From a virus, in IMG/VR virus record IMGVR_UViG_3300046558_000178, positions 1-64,000 of that record: a DNA stretch of 64,000 nt; one strand, 5' to 3'. The position numbers and the translations under genes are program-made. Of this stretch, positions 56,801 through 64,000 are shown piece by piece; positions within the stretch are counted from its first letter, which is position 1, and each line of letters opens with the position of its first letter. A model generated the notes under the pieces. It was not told where the DNA came from. It did not search any database and saw nothing but the letters and a program-made list of their open reading frames with translations.

Positions 56801-59049
56801 TCAACTGGCCGACGTCCGTCAACAGCGGCTACTCGGCCTCCGATGGGTGGAGCGTCGGCGTGCCCACCAATCCCGGCACGCCCGGCTGGCGGCTGTACGT
56901 GGCCGAAATGCCGATTACGGCCGCTGGCGGCGTGTCGACGTCGAGCGTGACGTATTCCGCGTCCACAGTGTCCGCCTGGGCCCAGAACGGTGCCAACGGC
57001 AATTCGGGCGTGCAGAATGCCATGCCGACGGTCTACCAGTGGGCGGCGACCATCCCCAGCGCGCCCGCCGGCGCCGCAACCTACACCTGGGCCACGTCGT
57101 CGTTCGGCGCGGCGCCCGCCAGCTGGTCATTGACTCCCGGCACATCGCCGTCGCCTGGCTTTACCCTGTGGGCCGCAAGGGTCGCGCTCACCGATTCCGC
57201 CGCCAATGCTACGACAGCATTCAACTGGGCCAGCTCGGGCATCACGGCTGCGGGCTACGCTGGCACGAATGGCACTGGCACGCCGGGCGCGGAGGGCGCA
57301 TCCTATGTCACAGCCTACTGTGCATCGAGCACGGCATCGACCACCACTGCGCCATCGGCCACGACTGGCCGCACAAGCCTGCCAGCCACCAACAGCGGCG
57401 GCCTCGTCGGCACCTACTCGGCGACCGTACCCGCGCTGAGCTCGGGCCAATTCCTCTACCAGACGGACGGCATCTATAACCCGGCGACCAATCAAGTCAT
57501 CTGGTCGATCCCCTATTGGTCGTCGCTTAAGGTCGCCTCGCTGTCGGCCATCGTCGTCAATACCGGCGACCTTAATATCTCGGGCACGATCAAGAGCGCG
57601 AACGATAAGTTTCAAGTCAATGCGTCGGGCGATGTGATTATGCGCTCGGCGTCGCTGCAGGACGCGGCCGGTAATGTGATCATCGGCCTAGGCGCCCCCC
57701 TGGCTGCCGGCTATGAAGCGCCGAACACGAAGAATAGCGATATCGTGGTCGGCGGCGCGAATCTGTACCCGGACGGTGGATTTGAGCGGGGTACCCATCC
57801 CTGTACCGAGCGCAGTGCTATTGCCGCTATGGCCATTAGCAGCAATATCAGTGGGCTAGTACCTTATGAAGGCAGTAAATTTCTGTTCTTCGATACTGTT
57901 GCTGGCAGCAACCTGGACATGTATCTCTATCTGGGCGGACCATTGTGTCCGGTTAAGCCGGGGCATCAGTACGTATTTAGCTTCATGTATGCCACAGCGA
58001 CGAATTCGAGCATTGCTGGTAGTAGCTCGTATCTGCGATTGTCTAATGGTTCGCATGTTTTCATTCCTTTACCTGTGGCAAATACCAGCGCCGTATGGAC
58101 CCGTTGTGAAATGCTTTGGACATGTCCCGCAGGCATAACCACGATCGAGGCGCGATTCGGCATTCACTGTGATTACTACTGTTGGATGTCAGTTGACTGT
58201 ATCAAACTGGAAGAAGGGAATAAGCGTACGCAGTGGGGGCCCGCGCAGGTTGATATTGATGCAGATATCGCGCTGGCGCAATCCGCCGCCGACGCCGCCA
58301 ATAATGCCATCAACGACGCCACCACCGGGCTTGCTCAACGCCTGCGCTCCAATGCCGCCAACGTCCTCTCCGGCGGCGCTGGCATTGCAGTCGGCTCGCT
58401 GACTTGGAACGCCAGCGGCGCGCGCACTGGTGGGTATGGCGTTGGGCTCACGTCGTCGGGCCTTGTTGGCTATCTAAGCGACGGCACGCTGTTTTTCTCA
58501 CTTAGCCCAGGCGGCTTGGCAATCAAGGGCGACATCAGCGGATCGACCGGCACGTTCGGCGATGTCTCTATTGGCACCAAAATGTATTCGGGCCAGACCG
58601 CGTATGACGTGGGGGCCGGCTTCTGGATGTCCGGCGGTGGCACGCCGCAGATGTCGATCGGGGTTGCCGGTGGCCCAGCGCTACTCTGGAACGGGTCGAA
58701 CTTGATTATCCGGAAGGCGACGTTCGACGCGTTTTCGGCAAGTGTAAGCGGCGGCCTGCTCACCGCCGTGGCCAACGGCTTCCAGGGCTACGGAAACCTG
58801 ACAGCAACTGCGTCAGGTGGCTCGGCCCCATATCAATACACCTGGAGCGTCACCTACAGCAGCGCCAGCGGTATCGCAGTCAGTTATACCGTATCGGCCG
58901 GGGCCGGCACTTCCGTGACCTCATTCGGGGGATCGGCGTCGAACATGCAGATCCAGGCGACGATTACCTTAACCGTCACGGACAGTAATGGCCGCACCGC
59001 GACGGTTCTTCGGCAGCATAACGTCACTCATGGGACCTACGGCGGATGA
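53860..59049 (+). CDS. Central tail fibre / host-specificity protein J
   Basis: 1729 residues. The N-terminal ~620 residues are the conserved gpJ hub (ARVLDLVSEGEIVGLAKGLQ; FRDLALNDRYGLGHRI; fibronectin-III-like linker near 620-720). Residues ~870-1200 are four ~92-residue repeats beginning YLQSPTQPTTPTGG, YQFAPATPAKPTG and YQWAATIPSAPAG. A lower-GC ~170-residue carbohydrate-binding-like module (NLYPDGGFERG ... IKLEEGNKRTQWGP) sits near 1305-1465, then a beta-rich tip. Determines receptor binding. Confidence 0.9.
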   Translation: MTDIIGYGGGKGGGGQHVHYEATDSLHSTSYARVLDLVSEGEIVGLAKGLQSIYLDGTPIESANGASNFKDVAVDFRTGTQGQDYIPGFPDVENEVGVGVELRSGAPWVHAISNLALSAIRITLAVPALSQANTTNGDINGYKIDYQIEMSKDGGAYSVVLSNSFNGKTTTQYARSARVDLPPATSGWSIRVTRLTANANTAAIADTTTVVSYTDVIDAKLRYPMSAIVGVQVDAKQFQNVPTRSYDLLGRIIQVPTNYDPVARTYGGVWDGTFKPAWTDNPAWVFRDLALNDRYGLGHRITATQLDKWSLYAIARYCDEMVPDGKGGTEPRLTCNLYLQSQKQAYAVLQDIASVFRGIAYWGGGSIIASADMPMDPVYVYTAANVIGGKFSRVGSGKATRYTVALVSWNDPADFYKAKVEYVEDAEGIKRYGIQQVSLTAFGCTSQGQAQRAGRWALATSRLETGMISFDVGMDGAIALPGQIVRIADPSRMGRRNGGRVKAASDRVVVLDKAPTISAGDRLTVILPSGVSETRTVQSIAGDAVTVTADWTALPVAESVWSVDNSDLVAPTYKVLSVTEKDGLTFSITATQHEPGKFAFVDANTAVVTRPETALDVASQAAPSSVTVSAFTVSLQDVQKLALTVSCAPVPGATAYEGAYRRDNGNWLILPRQPGPSFDVIDVLPGTYTAKLSAVNSIGITSVEMLSAPTVVGKDANPKNAGVILTASAATFHVSDTGTNPAVISFTANLIDLVGTVTFSAVGATLSVSGNTATLSYADMPGTLASITATITSLGQPFSDTCDITKVSDGTTSYTWIKYGTSAAGAGLTDNPAGMSYIGLAFNRTTATESTNAGDYTWSLIKGSNGADGTSVHVGMVYLQSPTQPTTPTGGSFNFSTAVLTAPAGGWATTQPAVSTTPTWVAQYAFTAATIGATVTGGTWSTPVAVSRQGADGVTGSQSSVARMYQFAPATPAKPTGTTSFNWPTSVNSGYSASDGWSVGVPTNPGTPGWRLYVAEMPITAAGGVSTSSVTYSASTVSAWAQNGANGNSGVQNAMPTVYQWAATIPSAPAGAATYTWATSSFGAAPASWSLTPGTSPSPGFTLWAARVALTDSAANATTAFNWASSGITAAGYAGTNGTGTPGAEGASYVTAYCASSTASTTTAPSATTGRTSLPATNSGGLVGTYSATVPALSSGQFLYQTDGIYNPATNQVIWSIPYWSSLKVASLSAIVVNTGDLNISGTIKSANDKFQVNASGDVIMRSASLQDAAGNVIIGLGAPLAAGYEAPNTKNSDIVVGGANLYPDGGFERGTHPCTERSAIAAMAISSNISGLVPYEGSKFLFFDTVAGSNLDMYLYLGGPLCPVKPGHQYVFSFMYATATNSSIAGSSSYLRLSNGSHVFIPLPVANTSAVWTRCEMLWTCPAGITTIEARFGIHCDYYCWMSVDCIKLEEGNKRTQWGPAQVDIDADIALAQSAADAANNAINDATTGLAQRLRSNAANVLSGGAGIAVGSLTWNASGARTGGYGVGLTSSGLVGYLSDGTLFFSLSPGGLAIKGDISGSTGTFGDVSIGTKMYSGQTAYDVGAGFWMSGGGTPQMSIGVAGGPALLWNGSNLIIRKATFDAFSASVSGGLLTAVANGFQGYGNLTATASGGSAPYQYTWSVTYSSASGIAVSYTVSAGAGTSVTSFGGSASNMQIQATITLTVTDSNGRTATVLRQHNVTHGTYGG

Positions 59050-59636
59050 ACCAATACGTTGTCGCAGACCTATCCTGGCGCGTGATGGGCTTCATCGAAG
59101 CCGACGAGCCGCCGGAGATGGAAGATCGCCTGGTTGCAGAAATGCCGGATACGGTACCGCACTGGCCGGAGGCGCCGTATCCCGAGGCTGAGCTGATTTA
59201 TTCCGGCGGCAACCTGCATTGGCACGACCCCCGCCCGGTGGGTGAGGTCGCGGCCAGGTGCATCGCCGCGATCGATGCGGACGCCGATGCCGCGCGGCTG
59301 CTGGCTATCGGTGACCCTGGTCGCTCGCTTGAGTATCTGCAGGCCGAGGCGGCAGCGCGGACCTGGTGTGCTGCTGCCTACGCCGGCGCCGCGCCGGAAG
59401 ATGTCGCCAGCTGGGCGGACGCGAAGGAGTGGACCAACCAGCAAGCGGCCGACGACATCATTGCCACGGCCGACCGCTGGCGCGCCGCCCTGAGCGCGAT
59501 TCGCCGGCTGCGCCTGCTGGCGAAGGAGGGGATTCGTCGAATCGCCGCCGATGTGGCTGGCACGAACGCGGAGATCGACACCGTCCTGACCACCTTTCAA
59601 TCCGACCTTACCGACCTGATGCAAGGAGTTCCATGA
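59046..59636 (+). CDS. Tail-fibre-associated protein
   Basis: 196 residues. N-terminal beta part (VVADLSWRVMGFIEADEPPE), Trp-rich centre (WADAKEWTNQQAADDIIATA), helical C-terminus. Layout resembles tail fibre assembly or cap proteins (DUF4376-like). Overlaps J by 4 bp and the next gene by 4 bp. Confidence 0.55.
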   Translation: MNQYVVADLSWRVMGFIEADEPPEMEDRLVAEMPDTVPHWPEAPYPEAELIYSGGNLHWHDPRPVGEVAARCIAAIDADADAARLLAIGDPGRSLEYLQAEAAARTWCAAAYAGAAPEDVASWADAKEWTNQQAADDIIATADRWRAALSAIRRLRLLAKEGIRRIAADVAGTNAEIDTVLTTFQSDLTDLMQGVP

Positions 59637-60091
59637 GCACCATCAAAGTGATTTTCACCCACCGCCGCTGGAACCCGATCTCGTGGCTCATTCGCTGGGC
59701 CATGCCGCGCAGCCGCTTCGCTTTCGCCTTGTCCTCGCACGCCATCGTGGTCGGCCCGGACCAGTGCTACGAGGCGACGATGCTGCACGGCGTGCGCGCG
59801 GTGGATTACGCCAAGGCCATTGATGGCCAGGTCATTGTCCGGGAGCGCCGGTACCAGGTTCCGGACGCGGCCGCCGGCCTGGCGTGGGCGGCGGAGCAGG
59901 CCAGGCGCAAGGTGCCTTATGACTGGCGCGGCGCGCTGGGCCTGAGTCTCGCACCTGGCCGAGACTGGGCCGAGGCGGACGCCTTCTTCTGCTATGAATT
60001 TGCGGCTGCCGTGCTGCGCGCTGGCGGCCGCGACCTGTTCTCCGACCTGTCGCACGTCGGCGAGACAGCGCTACTCGCCATCAACCCATGA
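59633..60091 (+). CDS. Permuted papain-like peptidase/amidase (YiiX/C40-type)
   Basis: 152 residues. SSHAIVVG gives the catalytic His and FFCYEFAAAVL the Cys, in the permuted order (His before Cys) of NlpC/P60-like proteins. MLHGVRAVDY lies between. Common at the end of siphovirus tail modules; may cut peptide bridges at entry. Coupled to neighbours. Confidence 0.65.
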   Translation: MSTIKVIFTHRRWNPISWLIRWAMPRSRFAFALSSHAIVVGPDQCYEATMLHGVRAVDYAKAIDGQVIVRERRYQVPDAAAGLAWAAEQARRKVPYDWRGALGLSLAPGRDWAEADAFFCYEFAAAVLRAGGRDLFSDLSHVGETALLAINP

Positions 60092-60570
60092 CCAACCAGC
60101 CCCGCTTCGGCGGTTTTTATTCTATGAAAGCTTCCATGCCCGCTATCGAAACCACCTCCGCCGGCGCCGGCGCCCTCATCAAGATTTTCGGCGTGCCGGC
60201 GCTGGCCGGCGCCGCCGCCACGGCGCTGACGTTCCTGTTCATGTGGCCCAAGAGCCGCCGCGAGGCGTTCGTGCGGTTCACATCCTCCATCCTGACGTCG
60301 GCGATCCTCGGACCGCTGCTGGTGATCGCCATGCACAGCTGGTGGCCGAGCCTATTTTCATCGGCGCGCGACGTGACCGCGCTGTATGGCGCTGATCCAG
60401 CTCTGGGGATGCTGTTCGTGTCCGGGCCCATCATGGTACTGGCCGGCCTGCCGTCGTGGTGGTTGTTAGGCGGCGTCGTGCTGTGGTTGGAGCGGCGCCG
60501 TGGCAAGGATATCGCGGAGATGGCGCACGATGCGGCTGAGGCCGTCAAGGATGTGCGAGGTGCACTATGA
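60088..60570 (+). CDS. Putative holin
   Basis: 160 residues (an inner ATG at 60124 may be used). Three hydrophobic spans (FGVPALAGAAATALTFLFMW, ILTSAILGPLLVIAMHSW, MLFVSGPIMVLAGLPSWWLL) and a charged C-terminus. Directly upstream of the lysozyme with a 4-bp overlap, so a holin is likely; forms the membrane lesion that releases the endolysin. Confidence 0.7.
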   Translation: MTNQPRFGGFYSMKASMPAIETTSAGAGALIKIFGVPALAGAAATALTFLFMWPKSRREAFVRFTSSILTSAILGPLLVIAMHSWWPSLFSSARDVTALYGADPALGMLFVSGPIMVLAGLPSWWLLGGVVLWLERRRGKDIAEMAHDAAEAVKDVRGAL

Positions 60571-61082
60571 CACTCGACCAACTGCTGCAAATCATGCCCT
60601 TCGCCCGCAAGCGCGCGCCTGGCTTCCTCGATGCTCTGAACGCGACCATGGCCGAATTCGACATCAACTCGCCGGAGCGCCAGGCCGCCTTTATCTCCCA
60701 GATTGGTCACGAGTCTGGCCAGCTGCAGTATGTGAGGGAGTTGGCCAGCGGCGATGCGTATGAGATGCGCAAGGATCTGGGCAACACATGGCCAGGTGAC
60801 GGCCGCCGCTACAAGGGGCGCGGCCTGCTGCAGATCACCGGCCGCGCCAACTATGCTGCGTGTGGCGCCGCGCTCGGCCTGGACCTGGTCGAGCAGCCTG
60901 ATCTGCTGGAGCAGTACGGCAACGCATGCCGCTCGGCGGGGTGGTTCTGGAAGACACATGGCCTGAACGAGTTGGCCGATGCCGGTGACCAGGTGAAGGT
61001 GACGCGACGCGTGAACGGCGGCACCAATGGCCTGGATGACCGCATGACGTTGTTCCGCATCGCGCAGCAGGTGCTGGCATGA
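60567..61082 (+). CDS. Endolysin, GH19 chitinase-like lysozyme
   Basis: 171 residues. FISQIGHESGQLQYVREL contains the catalytic Glu of GH19, followed by YKGRGLLQITGRANYAACG and RRVNGGTNGLDDRM. No signal peptide, so it depends on the holin. Hydrolyses peptidoglycan at lysis. Confidence 0.92.
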   Translation: MTLDQLLQIMPFARKRAPGFLDALNATMAEFDINSPERQAAFISQIGHESGQLQYVRELASGDAYEMRKDLGNTWPGDGRRYKGRGLLQITGRANYAACGAALGLDLVEQPDLLEQYGNACRSAGWFWKTHGLNELADAGDQVKVTRRVNGGTNGLDDRMTLFRIAQQVLA

Positions 61083-61456
61083 GCGCGCTCGGCAGGAAGC
61101 TGTACGACATGGGCGATAGTCAGGTCGCTTTCGATTGCCCTGGCTGTGGCGAGGTTCATGTGCTGCCCGTGGCGCCGGCCGCCAGCGGCACGCCACGCCC
61201 GATATGGGGCTTCAACGGCAACGGCGACGCGCCGACGTTCACACCATCGGTGCTAGCCACCAACGGCCATTACATGCAGGGATACACCGGCCCGGAATGC
61301 TGGTGCAACTTCACCGCGCGGACGGGCCGAGTGTCGCCATTCAAATGCGGCATCTGTCACAGCTTCGTCACCGATGGCCAGATCCAGTTTCTCAGCGACT
61401 GCACGCATGCGCTCGCCGGGCAGACAGTGTCACTTCCAGACTGGAGCAAATCGTGA
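61079..61456 (+). CDS. Zinc-binding phage protein in the lysis cassette (DUF6527-like)
   Basis: 125 residues. FDCPGCGEVHVLPV, PTFTPSVLATNGHY, CWCNFTARTG, CGICHSFVTDGQIQFLSDC; several Cys/His pairs for zinc, and a pattern common in phages between lysozyme and Rz. Role unknown. Overlaps both neighbours by 4 bp. Confidence 0.6.
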   Translation: MSALGRKLYDMGDSQVAFDCPGCGEVHVLPVAPAASGTPRPIWGFNGNGDAPTFTPSVLATNGHYMQGYTGPECWCNFTARTGRVSPFKCGICHSFVTDGQIQFLSDCTHALAGQTVSLPDWSKS

Positions 61457-61848
61457 GCGCGCTCGACACGCTGGCTGGTGCTGCCGGCGACCAGGTCTGG
61501 AAGGTGGCCGCTGCCGCGCTGGCCGGCCTGCTCCTGGTGGTGGGCGTGGCTGGCGGAACGGCCCTGTGGCTGCAAGACCGCGCACTGACCCAGGCGCAGG
61601 CCGACCTGAAGGCGGCGAACATCCGCGCCGATGACTACCAATCCGCGATCCGCGAACAGAACCGCGCCACCGAGGCGCTGGCCAAGGCCAAGGTCGAGGC
61701 TGACGCGCGCGGCGCTGCTGCCCGGGCCCAGGCGGCGGAGCAGGGCAAGCGGTTCGACGGCGCACTTCAGCAGATGGCCGGTGTGCACGCCACGAGCTGC
61801 GCGGGCGCCATGCCCTTTGTGAACAAGCTGTGGGAGGATGTGCGATGA
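61453..61848 (+). CDS. Rz-like i-spanin
   Basis: 131 residues from GTG 61453. One N-terminal transmembrane helix (AAAALAGLLLVVGVAGGTAL) followed by a periplasmic coiled coil (ADLKAANIRADDYQSAIREQ). Inner-membrane spanin that joins Rz1 to fuse membranes in lysis. GTGA overlap in front, ATGA behind. Confidence 0.85.
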   Translation: MSALDTLAGAAGDQVWKVAAAALAGLLLVVGVAGGTALWLQDRALTQAQADLKAANIRADDYQSAIREQNRATEALAKAKVEADARGAAARAQAAEQGKRFDGALQQMAGVHATSCAGAMPFVNKLWEDVR

Positions 61849-62099
61849 AGGCGATGCTGATGATGACCGCGCTGTTGACCGGCTGCGCCAGCGCGCCGCC
61901 GGCGATGCAAACCGTGGAGGTGCCGGTCTATGTGCCGTGCGTGAAGGATGCGGACATTCCCGCCACACCTGTTTATGAGTTTGACCGGCTGCAGCCGGGC
62001 GCCGCCGACGGCGAAAAGGTCCTGGCGCTGGCGCGGGACTGGCCGCGCGGCAGGGCATATGAGGCCCTGCTGCGCGTGGCTATTGAGGGGTGTCTGTAG
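61845..62099 (+). CDS. Rz1-like o-spanin lipoprotein
   Basis: 84 residues. Lipobox LLTGCAS near residue 14, then a Pro/Val-rich stretch (APPAMQTVEVPVYVPC). Outer-membrane lipoprotein partner of Rz. Overlaps the Rz stop by 4 bp rather than being embedded in it. Last gene of the lysis cassette. Confidence 0.82.
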   Translation: MKAMLMMTALLTGCASAPPAMQTVEVPVYVPCVKDADIPATPVYEFDRLQPGAADGEKVLALARDWPRGRAYEALLRVAIEGCL

Positions 62100-62235
62100 T
62101 AGCGGTGCGCCGTGGTCGGGATGGACGCCCTTTCGATTCTTTCGTGTGGCACTCCATTCAGGAAATGAGAGGAATGCCCGGGAAGCTGCCGGATGCGGCG
62201 GTGTGATGCTGCTCAGCTACATAGACTGGCGAAAT

Positions 62236-62342
62236 TGCAACAAAATTGCGCACTGCAATATCTTGTTGCACATGCCTTGCGCAACCATGCAGGATTTGCG
62301 ATACACTTCGATCATCATCTTGTTGACGGCGTTGTCAACAAG
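62236..62342. promoter_or_regulatory. Inverted-repeat region in the 62.1-62.4 kb gap
   Basis: Two inverted repeats in an AT-richer gap without a convincing gene: TGCAACAA ... TTGTTGCA (62236-62270, with inner ATTGC/GCAAT) and a perfect CTTGTTGAC/GTCAACAAG (62319-62342, 6-bp spacer). Both contain the core TTGTTG/CAACAA. They may be operator sites for the gene pair that follows. Gap 62100-62415 shows nothing else. Confidence 0.4.
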
Positions 62343-62415
62343 GCAGTAGGTATGTTGGCAGCACAAGTGTGCGAACAAAGCAAGACCAGCATAGCTGGCT
62401 GTTACGGAGCACAAA

Positions 62416-62625
62416 ATGAAAACGATCGTACGGATTATTACAGATGGCATTCTTGCCATAGCCGACACATACACGTCGCCACGCGAATACAGTCGACCCG
62501 CCCAAGACGGCTTCTTGAAAGATAAGGAAAACCTGCGGAGTGATGTCAGGCAGGTAGGGGAAGACTTAAGCCAAACAATTACAAAATATGGCCAACAATC
62601 AAACCAGCCTTCAAGCTACCGATAA
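62416..62625 (+). CDS. Small protein of right-end gene pair
   Basis: 69 residues: KTIVRIITDGILAIADTYTS, then a polar C-terminus (DVRQVGEDLSQTITKYGQ). GGAG lies 7 bp before the ATG. Overlaps the next gene by 38 bp. Lower GC than the phage core; function unknown. Confidence 0.55.
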   Translation: MKTIVRIITDGILAIADTYTSPREYSRPAQDGFLKDKENLRSDVRQVGEDLSQTITKYGQQSNQPSSYR

Positions 62626-63049
62626 AGATGGTCAAACCGTGTCGGTGCAACACACCCAGACCGACAGCCCAATCCTTCCAGCTGCAAATCTTAAGGCGCT
62701 GGCTGATATTCGCCCCGACCTTATTGATTTTGTACTGGATCAAACAAGAACTGAAGCAGATCATCGCCGCAAAAGCCAGGGCCGTGTCGAGGGCTTCGTC
62801 TTCGTTGAAAGAATCTCAGGAGTAGTTGCTGGTGCTATTATCGCGCTCTTCGTTTTTGCGCTAGGTGGGTACCTCGTGCTCCAGGGGCATGATTGGGCTG
62901 GAGTGGCCATATGCGGTACAACGTTAGTCGGCATAGTTAGCTTGTTCGTATCCCGCCAGTGGTCCGCCCGCGCGCCGACGCAGATCCCGGAAAAACCGAC
63001 GAAGCGAACCACGTCGAAAAAAGCTTTGCCGAGCAAAATAAGGCACTAA
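62588..63049 (+). CDS. DUF2335-family membrane protein
   Basis: 153 residues. RPDLIDFVLDQTRTEADHRR then two hydrophobic spans (GVVAGAIIALFVFALGGYLV, WAGVAICGTTLVGIVSLFV) is the DUF2335 pattern; the C-terminus is basic. Membrane protein of unknown role, here in a short AT-richer pair past the lysis genes where lysogenic conversion genes sit. The gap 63050-63142 shows no gene. Confidence 0.65.
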   Translation: MANNQTSLQATDKDGQTVSVQHTQTDSPILPAANLKALADIRPDLIDFVLDQTRTEADHRRKSQGRVEGFVFVERISGVVAGAIIALFVFALGGYLVLQGHDWAGVAICGTTLVGIVSLFVSRQWSARAPTQIPEKPTKRTTSKKALPSKIRH

Positions 63050-63142
63050 GCCTGCCCACCGCGGGATTTTTTCCGCCCAACTGGTGGTATTCCCTGCTAA
63101 ATTGCGGCGGGGCCAGAGCCCGGCGGACCTTGCTACTGGAGA

Positions 63143-63826
63143 TTAGGCGCTGCCGGGCATCGCAACTTCATCCGCCAAGTACTCACCCTGATTCCGCACG
63201 CTCCCCACCGCCTTGTCGACCATGTACCACGCGAAGCTGTCGGGCCCCAACGCCATTGACCGCGCCAGCTCGGCGGCCTGCTCGCTGGAGATTGCCGGGT
63301 CAAGCCAGGTCGTCGCGTCCGCCGCGGTGAACACCACCGGCCGCCTGTCGTGGATGTCGACCATGCCGCCCTGGGCGTCGGCCGTGACGATCGTGAAGCC
63401 GTGCGATGCCGCGTGCTCGGTCGGCTCGCCGAAGCAGGCGAGGGCGGCCATGTACAGCGGTCCGCCGTCCACGTGGTGGATGTGCCAGGGCTGCTTCGCA
63501 CCTTTCTCGCCAGTCCACTCATACCAGCCGTCCGCCGGCACAATGCAGCGTCCGCGCGTCAGCAGTTGCCCCCAGTAGTGGTTCGTGACTTTCTCCAGCC
63601 GCGCGTTTACCGCGACCGGCACCTTCCCTTGAGCCCACACCGCCTGGTAGCCCCAGTGCAGGTCGTCTAGCAGCAGCGCGCCGCCCTCAACGCGGAGCAC
63701 TGGCCGGCGCATCGTCGGCGCCACGTTCCAGCACGGCGCGGCGGTGCTGCGATTGACGAATTCATCCACCCAGCCGATATCGGCCAGCGCCTTCTCTACG
63801 TCGCTCTGATGGAACCGTCCGCACAT
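63143..63826 (-). CDS. SOS response-associated peptidase (SRAP, YedK/HMCES)
   Basis: 227 residues from ATG 63826: MCGRFHQ, in which Cys2 (after Met removal) forms the covalent crosslink with abasic sites. WNVAPTM, WGYQAVWAQG, NARLEKV, GRCIVPADGWYEW (conserved Glu) and HGFTIVTADAQ complete the family. Protects single-stranded DNA at abasic lesions. A LexA box lies 54 bp upstream. Either host chromosome beyond the prophage or prophage cargo; no attR is seen on its left. Confidence 0.93.
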   Translation of the reverse strand: MCGRFHQSDVEKALADIGWVDEFVNRSTAAPCWNVAPTMRRPVLRVEGGALLLDDLHWGYQAVWAQGKVPVAVNARLEKVTNHYWGQLLTRGRCIVPADGWYEWTGEKGAKQPWHIHHVDGGPLYMAALACFGEPTEHAASHGFTIVTADAQGGMVDIHDRRPVVFTAADATTWLDPAISSEQAAELARSMALGPDSFAWYMVDKAVGSVRNQGEYLADEVAMPGSA

Positions 63827-63879
63827 GTGGCCTCCGCGTTGTCGTCTTGGCACTTTACAATAAAACGTCAGGCGATATA

Positions 63880-63895
63880 CTGTATGAATGTACAG
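63880..63895. promoter_or_regulatory. LexA (SOS) box
   Basis: CTGTATGAATGTACAG fits CTGT-N8-ACAG exactly and extends to the 22-bp palindrome-like ATACTGTA...TACAGTAT (63877-63898). It lies between the SRAP gene and a divergent gene, so both should be damage-inducible. Confidence 0.88.
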
Positions 63896-63910
63896 TATCA
63901 GTGAGATGTC

Positions 63911-64000
63911 GTGAAAGTTATTGTGACCCCTATGCGGCGGCGCGGAGTTGAGATCCCGAGGCGGATGCTGAGGGACCGCAGTACGGCCATTTACAAGGGC
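63911..64000 (+). CDS. Unidentified LexA-controlled gene (5' part only)
   Basis: An open frame from GTG 63911 runs to the window end (KVIVTPMRRRGVEIPRRMLR, then DRSTAIYKG). It starts 16 bp after the LexA box. Too short to identify; UmuD-type proteins are often found here but the sequence does not prove that. Confidence 0.4.
   Translation, partial: MKVIVTPMRRRGVEIPRRMLRDRSTAIYKG

Noticed and set aside
62100-64000. attR (copy of the tRNA-Pro 3' end)
   Set aside because: Read through for the T-loop and acceptor-stem sequence; not found.
1-64000. CRISPR array, insertion sequences or rRNA genes
   Set aside because: No regularly spaced repeats, transposase-like proteins with terminal inverted repeats, or rRNA-like sequence were seen.

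Overview
The window is almost entirely one lambda-like (siphovirus-type, HK97-fold) temperate prophage in a GC-rich chromosome. Protein flavour and base composition suggest a betaproteobacterium, probably Burkholderiales/Oxalobacteraceae; this is an inference, not proven. Host DNA is certain only at the left edge: the 3' end of a fumarylacetoacetate-hydrolase family gene, a convergent SIR2-family deacetylase gene, and tRNA-Pro(GGG) at 1224-1300. The prophage appears to be inserted at the 3' end of that tRNA. No second copy of the tRNA 3' end is visible before 64000, so the right attachment site probably lies outside the window, and the SRAP gene and LexA box at the far right may be prophage cargo.

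Layout. (1) 1.4-14.3 kb, leftward early operon: AlpA-like regulator/excisionase candidate, MazG-like protein, Ea22-like proteins, a DUF551 protein, RdgC with an extra C-terminal domain, then a complete diversity-generating retroelement (DGR): reverse transcriptase, template repeat, a MutS-domain-I/Avd fusion accessory protein and two variable C-type-lectin-fold targets. (2) 14.3-15.8 kb, lambda-type switch: CI-like S24 repressor, a gene in the 'rex' position, Cro-like protein, and matching operator pairs at both pL and pR. (3) 15.9-25.7 kb, rightward early operon of tightly overlapping genes: C5 DNA methyltransferase, PP-loop sulfurtransferase/PAPS-reductase-like protein, YbcO-like nuclease, replication initiator, DnaC-like loader, DUF1064 nuclease and, unexpectedly, the tyrosine integrase. 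A gene with its own promoter lies antisense in this operon. (4) 25.9-27.9 kb, a P22 immI-like second immunity locus (two RHH repressors and an Ant-like antirepressor). (5) 28.0-28.6 kb, Q-like gene followed by a promoter and an intrinsic terminator (pR'/tR' arrangement). (6) 28.6-62.1 kb, late region: HNH endonuclease, terminases, portal, ClpP-like protease, capsid, a 7-8 kb block of large surface-type proteins including an SGNH hydrolase, connectors, tail proteins with a -1 frameshift chaperone pair, tape measure, gpM/L/K/I/J homologues, then holin candidate, GH19 lysozyme and Rz/Rz1 spanins. (7) 62.1-64 kb: an AT-richer gene pair including a DUF2335 membrane protein, then SRAP and a LexA box.

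The most unusual part is the DGR. All 25 differences between the template repeat and the two 115-bp variable repeats fall at template adenines, so the element has been active. It is not next to the tail genes: it is the first set of genes behind pL, and pL carries a near-copy of the CI/Cro operator pair found at pR. The predicted consequence is that sequence diversification is tied to the lysis-lysogeny switch. The accessory protein appears to join a MutS mismatch-recognition-like domain to an Avd four-helix bundle.
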